64,000 nucleotides of DNA. Origin: Flavobacterium anseongense. GTDB lineage: Bacteria > Bacteroidota > Bacteroidia > Flavobacteriales > Flavobacteriaceae. Made by a program: the position numbers and the translations under genes. Every line of letters starts with the position of its first letter. Position 1 is the stretch's first letter. The notes below the pieces were generated by a model, which made no database searches, was not told the origin of the DNA, and saw only the letters and a list, made by a program, of their open reading frames with translations. Positions 58,739 to 64,000 of the stretch are shown here, one piece after another. The stretch spans positions 186,001 to 250,000 of the forward strand of contig NZ_JAKIHN010000003.1 in assembly GCF_021608185.1 (NCBI RefSeq). Reading direction: 5' to 3'.

Positions 58739-60364
58739 TTATAATTGTGGTCCGGCTTTCACCAAGCTTGTTCCTTTTTCATTATCGGTGTATTGTTCGA
58801 AATTTTTAATGAAAAGCAATGCTAAGTTGTTGGCTTTTGAATTCCAATCTGAAGCGTTTTCATAAGTATCTCTTGGATCTAAAATTGATGAATTCACATC
58901 ATGCAAAGACATCGGAACTTCTAAATTGAAAACCGGAACCGTTTTAGTAGCCGCATTTTCAATTGAACCATCTAAGATAGCATCAATAATAGCTCGCGTA
59001 TCTTTTATCGAAATACGTTTTCCTGTTCCGTTCCAACCAGTGTTTACCATATACGCTTTGGCTTGGTTTTGTTCCATTTTCTTTACCAATTCTTCTCCGT
59101 ATTTTGTTGGATGTAAGGTCAAAAATGCTTTTCCGAAACAAGCTGAGAATGTAGGTGTTGGTTCTGTAATTCCGCGTTCTGTTCCTGCTAATTTAGCTGT
59201 GAATCCGGAAAGAAAATAGTATTGAGTTTGTTCCGGTGTTAATTTTGAAACTGGTGGCATTACTCCAAAAGCATCTGCCGTAAGGAAGATAACTTTATTC
59301 GCATGACCTGCCTTTGAAACCGGTTTAACAATATTATGAATGTGATAAATAGGATAAGAAACTCTGGTATTTTGCGTTACCGAAGTGTCTTTAAAATCAA
59401 TGGTTCCATCAGCATCAACCGTAACATTTTCTAACAACGCATCTCTTTTGATAGCATTATAAATATCCGGTTCGTTTTCTCTGCTTAAATCTATGGTTTT
59501 GGCATAACAACCACCTTCAAAATTGAAAACGCCTTCGTTATCCCAACCGTGTTCATCGTCACCAATTAATTCACGTTTTGGGTCAGTCGATAATGTTGTT
59601 TTTCCGGTTCCCGAAAGACCAAAGAAAACTGCAACATCTCCATCTTCCCCTTTATTTGCCGAACAATGCATAGAGGCAATTCCCTGCAATGGCAAATAAT
59701 AATTCATCATGGCAAACATTCCTTTTTTCATTTCGCCACCATACCAAGTTCCACCAATAATTTGGATTTTCTCGGTTAAATTAAAAGCGATATAAACTTC
59801 AGAATTCAATCCGTAGGCTGCATAATCTTTGAAAGAAGTTTTAGAACCATTCATTACAATGAAATCCGGCTCGCCAAAATGTTCCAGTTCATATTCAGTT
59901 GGGCGAATGAACATGTTGGTTACAAAATGTGCCTGCCAGGCAACTTCCATAATAAAACGAACTTTCAATCGCGTGTTTTCATTGGCACCACAAAAGGCAT
60001 CAACAACATATAATTTCTTTCCGGATAATTGTGTAGTAGTATTGTTTTTTAACGCTGCCCAAGTGTTTTGACTTATGGGTTTGTTGTCGTTAACTGCATT
60101 TTCAGAATTCCACCAAATGGTATTTTCGGTGATATTATCTTTAACGATGTATTTGTCTTTTGGTGAGCGACCGGTGAAAACACCTGTCATAACATTTACC
60201 GCTCCAAGTTCTGTAAGTTGGCCTTTTTCAAAACCTTCCAAATTTGGATTTAACTCATCATTGTATAACTTTTCGAAGGAAGGATTGTGAATAATTTCGT
60301 GAACATTTTTAATCCCATATTTTTCTAACGAAATCGATTTCGTAATTTGAGCGTAGTTCTCCAT
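58739..60364 (-). CDS. pckA: Phosphoenolpyruvate carboxykinase (ATP)
   Basis: From ATG 60364 the product is 541 residues; an ATG at 60385 would lie only 14 bases after the -7 box. It has the ATP-PEPCK hallmarks: [27 protein letters not shown], the kinase-1a loop [13 protein letters not shown], kinase-2 LIGDDEHGW, and [14 protein letters not shown]. It turns oxaloacetate and ATP into PEP for gluconeogenesis. It is monocistronic. Confidence 0.94.
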   Translation of the reverse strand: MENYAQITKSISLEKYGIKNVHEIIHNPSFEKLYNDELNPNLEGFEKGQLTELGAVNVMTGVFTGRSPKDKYIVKDNITENTIWWNSENAVNDNKPISQNTWAALKNNTTTQLSGKKLYVVDAFCGANENTRLKVRFIMEVAWQAHFVTNMFIRPTEYELEHFGEPDFIVMNGSKTSFKDYAAYGLNSEVYIAFNLTEKIQIIGGTWYGGEMKKGMFAMMNYYLPLQGIASMHCSANKGEDGDVAVFFGLSGTGKTTLSTDPKRELIGDDEHGWDNEGVFNFEGGCYAKTIDLSRENEPDIYNAIKRDALLENVTVDADGTIDFKDTSVTQNTRVSYPIYHIHNIVKPVSKAGHANKVIFLTADAFGVMPPVSKLTPEQTQYYFLSGFTAKLAGTERGITEPTPTFSACFGKAFLTLHPTKYGEELVKKMEQNQAKAYMVNTGWNGTGKRISIKDTRAIIDAILDGSIENAATKTVPVFNLEVPMSLHDVNSSILDPRDTYENASDWNSKANNLALLFIKNFEQYTDNEKGTSLVKAGPQL

Positions 60365-60399
60365 AGAAATTAGTTTGTGTTGCATTATAAATTAGACGA

Positions 60400-60407
60400 C
60401 AAAGGTA
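60400..60407 (-). promoter_or_regulatory. Candidate -7 box of pckA
   Basis: On the minus strand TACCTTTG, 35 bases before the chosen ATG. A TTTG 14 bases upstream is too close for a consensus -33. Confidence 0.45.
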
Positions 60408-60445
60408 AAAATTAAATTTTACAAACTATTTTTTTTATCAAAATA

Positions 60446-60832
60446 TTATCGCTTTGCTTTCCAAATATTCCAAAATAAAATGCTCCAAGCCAGTATTAGT
60501 AAGGCTCCACCGATTGGAGTAACAATCCCAATAAATTTAAAATCGACTCCTGTTATGGGTTTTGTGGTTAACAAATAAATTGACCCCGAGAAGAAAAGTA
60601 CTCCAAAAATCACCAATTGAAATACAGTTTTTTTGCCTTTTTCATTAAGTAAAGTATTGAGTCCTAAAAACAATAAAAAAAGTGCGTGATACATTTGATA
60701 TTTTACACCTGTTTCAAAAGCGTTGAGTTGCTCAACCGACAATTGTTTTTTTAAAGCATGGGCCCCAAATGCTCCTAAAATTATCGCTATCATTCCCATC
60801 AAAGTGGCAACACTTGTAATTTTTCTTTCCAT
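60446..60832 (-). CDS. DUF423 membrane protein
   Basis: The 128-residue protein has four hydrophobic helices and the DUF423 pattern: ATLMGMIAIILGAFGAHALK, NAFETGVKYQMYHALFLLFL, FSGSIYLL and TPIGGALLILAWSILFWNI. Relatives are small inner-membrane proteins of unknown function. It lies divergent from the DUF3108 gene. Confidence 0.9.
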   Translation of the reverse strand: MERKITSVATLMGMIAIILGAFGAHALKKQLSVEQLNAFETGVKYQMYHALFLLFLGLNTLLNEKGKKTVFQLVIFGVLFFSGSIYLLTTKPITGVDFKFIGIVTPIGGALLILAWSILFWNIWKAKR

Positions 60833-60904
60833 TTTTTATAAGTCTATACGAAAACACAAATTTATTCGTTATCTGAATACTATTAAAGAAATTTCACGTT
60901 TCTT

Positions 60905-60938
60905 TTGGTATAGGAACCATTTTAAAAATTTATTTTTG
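60905..60938 (+). promoter_or_regulatory. Bacteroidetes-type promoter of the DUF3108 gene
   Basis: TTG (60905-60907), 23 bases, then TATTTTTG (60931-60938). Confidence 0.6.
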
Positions 60939-61001
60939 CAGCATTAATTTGAAATCATGAAATCGAAGATTCACGAATACCGAAAAAACAATATTAAAAG
61001 C

Positions 61002-61757
61002 ATGAGTAGAAAGTTACTTTTTATACTTTGTTCCATTTTTGCTTTTACAACAGCTAACAGCCAAACCATAAAGGCTGGCGAAAAACTTGTTTTTGCAGGT
61101 TCCTATAATATGAGTGGTTTGATGACGCAATTGGCACAAGTTACGATGTCGACCGAAAACGTTACTACTTCAAAAAACACCTACTTGCATTTGAGTTGCG
61201 AATTATCAACGTATAGCAAATGGGATTCGTTTTTCAAAATCAGAGACTTATATGAATCTTATGTAAATCCGATAACTTTAAAACCTGCATTGTATAAAAG
61301 GAATATAGACGAAGGCGGTTGGACCAAAAAAGAAAAATACGTTTTCAAAGGGAACACCGTTAAAAGTACTTCCAAGAAAAGAAAGAATCCCGAAACTCAA
61401 AGTACCTTTACCATTGGCAATTCAACACAAGATGTGATTTCGCTTTTGTATAAAGTAAGAACTATGGATTTGTCGAAATTTAAAGTAGGACAAACACAAA
61501 ACCTAATAATTGTTTTTGACGAAAAACAAATTCCGGTTACCTTAAAATTTATGGGAAAAGAAACTGTTTCTGCCGGTAATTTAGGCAGTAAAGAATGTTA
61601 CAAACTTTCCATTGGAGCAAAAACAGATGCACTTAAAGGAAAAGACAAAAACCTTATTTGGCTTACAGCTGACAATAAAAAAGTTCCGGCTTTACTAAAG
61701 TTTAGCATTCCGGTTGGAACCGGACAATTGACCTTAACCTCAGCAAGCGGGATTTAA
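61002..61757 (+). CDS. DUF3108 secreted protein
   Basis: ATG 61002 (MSRKLLFILCSIFAFTTANS, Q) is preferred for its clean Sec signal. An ATG at 60957 is closer to the promoter and would add 15 charged residues, so it remains possible. The 251 residues match DUF3108: GEKLVFAGSYNMSGLMTQLA, DSFFKIRDLYESYVNPITLK, STQDVISLLYKVRTMDL and LIWLTADNKKVPALLKFSIP. The fold is beta-rich, probably periplasmic. Function is unknown. It leads a row of three plus-strand genes. Confidence 0.85.
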   Translation: MSRKLLFILCSIFAFTTANSQTIKAGEKLVFAGSYNMSGLMTQLAQVTMSTENVTTSKNTYLHLSCELSTYSKWDSFFKIRDLYESYVNPITLKPALYKRNIDEGGWTKKEKYVFKGNTVKSTSKKRKNPETQSTFTIGNSTQDVISLLYKVRTMDLSKFKVGQTQNLIIVFDEKQIPVTLKFMGKETVSAGNLGSKECYKLSIGAKTDALKGKDKNLIWLTADNKKVPALLKFSIPVGTGQLTLTSASGI

Positions 61758-61759
61758 TC

Positions 61760-62086
61760 ATGAGAAAATTATTTTTAGTTTTAGGAATAGTATTTACAGC
61801 TTTAGCAATCGCTTTTTCTTTATTACCTTTAGATACTATTGCTTTTCTACCAATTGGCTTGGCTATGGTTTTTTGTTTATTATTACTTAAAAAATCTGAG
61901 CCAAATCAAAAAAAACTTCCTAATATTTTACTACTTTTATGTGTACTTTCTTCCGTATTTGTTTTGGGTAAAGCACTGCTGATAAAAGACGAAGTCGTGA
62001 AAGACGCTCAGTTTGAAAAAGAAAAAATCGAAACCAAAAAAGAAGCCCAAAAAGAGCTCGAAGATTTAGAAAAGGATTTGGAATAA
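61760..62086 (+). CDS. Small membrane protein of unknown function
   Basis: The 108 residues hold two or three hydrophobic segments (LFLVLGIVFTALAIAFSLL; IAFLPIGLAMVFCLLLL; ILLLLCVLSSVFVLGKAL) and a strongly charged C-terminal coiled coil (EKEKIETKKEAQKELEDLEK). I recognise no family. It begins 2 bases after the DUF3108 stop, so the genes are linked, and is followed 10 bases later by the dehydrogenase gene. Confidence 0.75.
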   Translation: MRKLFLVLGIVFTALAIAFSLLPLDTIAFLPIGLAMVFCLLLLKKSEPNQKKLPNILLLLCVLSSVFVLGKALLIKDEVVKDAQFEKEKIETKKEAQKELEDLEKDLE

Positions 62087-62096
62087 CAACAATAGC

Positions 62097-63470
62097 ATGA
62101 GAAACATTTTAATCATTGGTGCCGGACGTTCAGCATCTTCACTAATAAAATATCTTTTAAGAAAGTCTACTCAGGAAAACTTAAATGTAACCATAGGTGA
62201 TTTATCAATAGAATTAGCCAGAAGAAAAACATACAGTCATCCCAATGCCAACCCAATTGCTTTAGACATAAACGATGTTGAACAACGTCGAGCAGAAATT
62301 CAAAAAGCAGATATCGTTATTTCTATGTTACCAGCGCACATGCACATTGAAGTAGCAAAAGACTGCGTGACTTTCAAAAAAAATATGGTCACAGCTTCCT
62401 ATATTTCTGATGAAATGCAGAGTTTGGACGAAGCCGTAAAAGCCAACAATTTAATTTTTATGAACGAAGTTGGACTCGATCCCGGTATCGACCATATGAG
62501 TGCTATGAAAGTGATTCACGAAATTGAAGACAAAGGCGGAAAAATGATTTTATTCGAATCGTTTTGCGGCGGATTAGTTGCTCCCGAATCAGATGATAAT
62601 CTTTGGAATTACAAATTCACCTGGGCACCAAGAAACGTAGTTTTAGCTGGTCAAGGTGGCGCCGCTAAATTTATTCAGGAAGGAAAATACAAATACATTC
62701 CGTATCACAAATTGTTCCGTCGAACCGAATTTTTCCACGTCGAAGGTTACGGAAAATTCGAAGGTTATGCCAACCGCGATTCCTTAAAATACAGAAGCAT
62801 TTACGGTCTTGATGATATTCTGACGTTATACCGCGGAACCATCCGCAGAGTCGGGTTTTCAAAAGCTTGGAACATGTTTGTACAACTAGGTATGACCGAT
62901 GATTCGTATGTAATGGAGAATTCAGAGACCATGAGTTACCGCGATTTCATCAATTCATTTTTGCCATTTCACGCCTCAGATTCGGTCGAATTAAAAACCA
63001 GAATGTCACTCGGAATCGAACAAGACGACATCATGTGGGACAAATTAATGGAACTCGACATTTTTAATGCAAAGAAAATAGTTGGTCTAAAAAATGCAAC
63101 TCCTGCTCAAATTTTAGAGCGCATCCTAAATGACAAATGGACATTACAGCCCGAAGACAAAGACATGATTGTAATGTACCATAAATTTGGTTACGAACTC
63201 AACGGCGAGCGCAAACAAATAGATTCCAAAATGGTGTGCATCGGCGACGACCAAATCTACACTGCCATGGCAAAAACCGTTGGCTTACCCGTTGCAATAG
63301 CCACCTTGCAAATCCTAAACGGCAACATCAAAACCCCCGGCGTACAATTACCAATCAAAAAAGAAGTTTACGCCCCAATTCTAAAAGAACTGGCAGCACA
63401 TGGCATCGTTTTCCACGAAACCGAAATGCCATATGTGGGCTACAATCCTGATAAATTGCTTGGAAATTAA
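62097..63470 (+). CDS. Saccharopine dehydrogenase-like protein
   Basis: The 457-residue protein opens with an NAD(P) Rossmann motif (ILIIGAGRSASSLIKYLL) and shows the LYS9-type saccharopine reductase pattern: VISMLPAHMHIEVAKDCV, NEVGLDPGIDHMSAMKVI, FESFCGGLVAPESDDNLW, FKFTWAPRNVVLAGQG-like YKFTWAPRNVVLAGQGG. In lysine breakdown it would release glutamate from saccharopine. Together with the glutaryl-CoA dehydrogenase-like gene at 32594 it fits lysine catabolism. Confidence 0.9.
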   Translation: MRNILIIGAGRSASSLIKYLLRKSTQENLNVTIGDLSIELARRKTYSHPNANPIALDINDVEQRRAEIQKADIVISMLPAHMHIEVAKDCVTFKKNMVTASYISDEMQSLDEAVKANNLIFMNEVGLDPGIDHMSAMKVIHEIEDKGGKMILFESFCGGLVAPESDDNLWNYKFTWAPRNVVLAGQGGAAKFIQEGKYKYIPYHKLFRRTEFFHVEGYGKFEGYANRDSLKYRSIYGLDDILTLYRGTIRRVGFSKAWNMFVQLGMTDDSYVMENSETMSYRDFINSFLPFHASDSVELKTRMSLGIEQDDIMWDKLMELDIFNAKKIVGLKNATPAQILERILNDKWTLQPEDKDMIVMYHKFGYELNGERKQIDSKMVCIGDDQIYTAMAKTVGLPVAIATLQILNGNIKTPGVQLPIKKEVYAPILKELAAHGIVFHETEMPYVGYNPDKLLGN

Positions 63471-63690
63471 TTGTTTTTGAAGCGAATGGCTTGGGCAGTT
63501 TCAGTAATCGCAATTCCCGCTTTCCGGGTTACGAGGTAACCTCTCCAATCGGGGCTATTCAGGAAGGGTCTTTTGTTAAATCAATTCTTAATTACACATT
63601 TTGCTTATACTTTATAACAAAATTTATATTTTTACTTTAAAATAAACTGTTGTTTTTAACAGAGCGCTTACAAACCAATTGTTGACTTAA
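63471..63690. other. Gene-free stretch at the right end, left part
   Basis: Holds the reversed Flavo-1-like repeat and AT-rich sequence. No coding frame is supported. Confidence 0.5.
63512..63555 (-). repeat. Flavo-1-like structured repeat, reversed copy
   Basis: On the minus strand it runs AGCCCCGATTGGAGAGGTTA, the hairpin GGTTACCTCGTAACC, GGAAAGCGGGAAT, matching the copies at 15872 and 18523. Confidence 0.65.
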
Positions 63691-63692
63691 TT

Positions 63693-63842
63693 ATATATCG
63701 CCCCGATGGGGCTGACTTTTGGATTGATAAATTATATACCATTATATAGTCCCGCTGGGACTAAAAAAGCTCCTTTAGGAGCGAAAGTTCGGTAGAAAAG
63801 GATTGTTTCATTTTTTTTTAAAGCCCCAGCGGGGCGATATAT
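63693..63842. repeat. Palindrome cluster bounded by ATATATCGCCCC / GGGGCGATATAT
   Basis: Outer inverted arms at 63693-63713 and 63822-63842 (ATATATCGCCCC and complement) enclose two inner palindromes, AGTCCCGCTGGGACT (63748-63762) and GCTCCTTTAGGAGC (63769-63782). It resembles the short REP-like palindromes found near IS200-type transposases. Confidence 0.7.
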
Positions 63843-63890
63843 AAATGATTCGAAATTTTTATCCAACAATAACATTTCAAATATAATCTT

Positions 63891-63995
63891 ATGAAAATAA
63901 ATCAACTACAAATAGAAATTGATGATTTGATATTAAGAGGAGCAAGCCCAGTGGGCTTGAGGTATACAAGCTTTAGCTTGTTTCATAGTTCTTAA
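63891..63995 (+). CDS. Possible 34-codon ORF running into palindromes
   Basis: ATG 63891 to TAA 63995 reads MKINQLQIEIDDLILRGASP and then palindrome-derived residues. The first 15 codons look protein-like; the rest comes from CAAGCCCAGTGGGCTTG (63943-63959) and CAAGCTTTAGCTTG (63967-63980). It may be the head of a gene cut by the repeats, or chance. No family is recognised. Confidence 0.25.
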   Translation: MKINQLQIEIDDLILRGASPVGLRYTSFSLFHSS

Positions 63996-64000
63996 AACAA

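Noticed and set aside
63693..63995. Considered as a CRISPR-like array
   Set aside because: The palindromes differ in sequence and spacing, and no constant repeat with equal spacers exists.

Overview
The window looks like a chromosomal segment of a Flavobacterium-like member of the Bacteroidetes. The DNA is AT-rich. Many genes follow a TAnnTTTG -7 promoter box instead of a sigma70 box, and Shine-Dalgarno sequences are mostly absent. Several secreted proteins end in the type IX secretion (T9SS) type A sorting domain. A SusC-like TonB-dependent receptor, isoprenoid synthesis through mevalonate, a DNA polymerase III alpha subunit with an N-terminal exonuclease domain, and DUF4271/DUF4296/DUF6252-type proteins all fit that group. 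Most of the window is ordinary core genome.

Layout. 1-3.4 kb: end of the mevalonate pathway (mvaD, mevalonate kinase), a UbiA prenyltransferase and a pseudouridine synthase. 3.4-10 kb: SnoaL-like protein, DUF885 lipoprotein, tRNA-Leu, M20 dipeptidase, DUF4407 protein. 10-19 kb: YjbR, GNAT, cyclase, HemW, RuvC, a flippase-like membrane protein and GT2 pair, tRNA-Asp, DUF58, thioredoxin. Two tiny GIY-YIG nuclease genes sit here between repeats. 19-23 kb: two multidomain T9SS-secreted pectate lyases. 23-33.8 kb: dnaE, an RRM protein, a lipoprotein, the rpsP-rimM-(four-helix-bundle gene)-tRNA methyltransferase cluster, and glutaryl-CoA dehydrogenase. 33.9-41.6 kb: DUF3050, SGNH hydrolase, T9SS propeller, ferredoxin and ferredoxin reductase, NifU/Mrp Fe-S assembly pair, alkyltransferase-like protein, LysE, trmB. 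41.6-51.1 kb: glycosyltransferase, a PhoR/PhoB-type two-component pair divergent from a TonB receptor, a beta-helix lipoprotein and two T9SS proteins. 51.2-63.5 kb: LuxE-like enzyme, tyrS, epimerase, DUF4296, dihydroorotase, polyprenol-phosphate mannose synthase, DUF4271, uroporphyrinogen-III synthase, pckA, DUF423, DUF3108 and a saccharopine-dehydrogenase-like protein. The last 0.5 kb is a gene-poor array of palindromes.

The most unusual feature is a layer of small repeat-bounded cassettes over this core. A four-helix-bundle gene (30575-30922) is enclosed by a perfect 31-bp inverted repeat and inserted between rimM and its usual methyltransferase neighbour. The same 31-bp sequence recurs in a gene-less, MITE-like palindrome at 6772-6855, and a degenerate copy at 14704-14733 supplies the last codons of a membrane protein. 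Two GIY-YIG nuclease genes are likewise bounded by repeats: palindromes at 11600 and 11945, and terminator-like direct repeats at 16821 and 17167. No transposase is present, so these look like non-autonomous cassettes moved in trans, or REP-like repeats coupled to a tiny nuclease. Other repeat families are structured elements resembling the Flavo-1 RNA motif, a 7-bp tandem repeat inside a glycosyltransferase gene with phase-variation potential, and the palindrome array at the right end.

All calls come from reading the sequence without database searches. Family names rest on recognised motifs.
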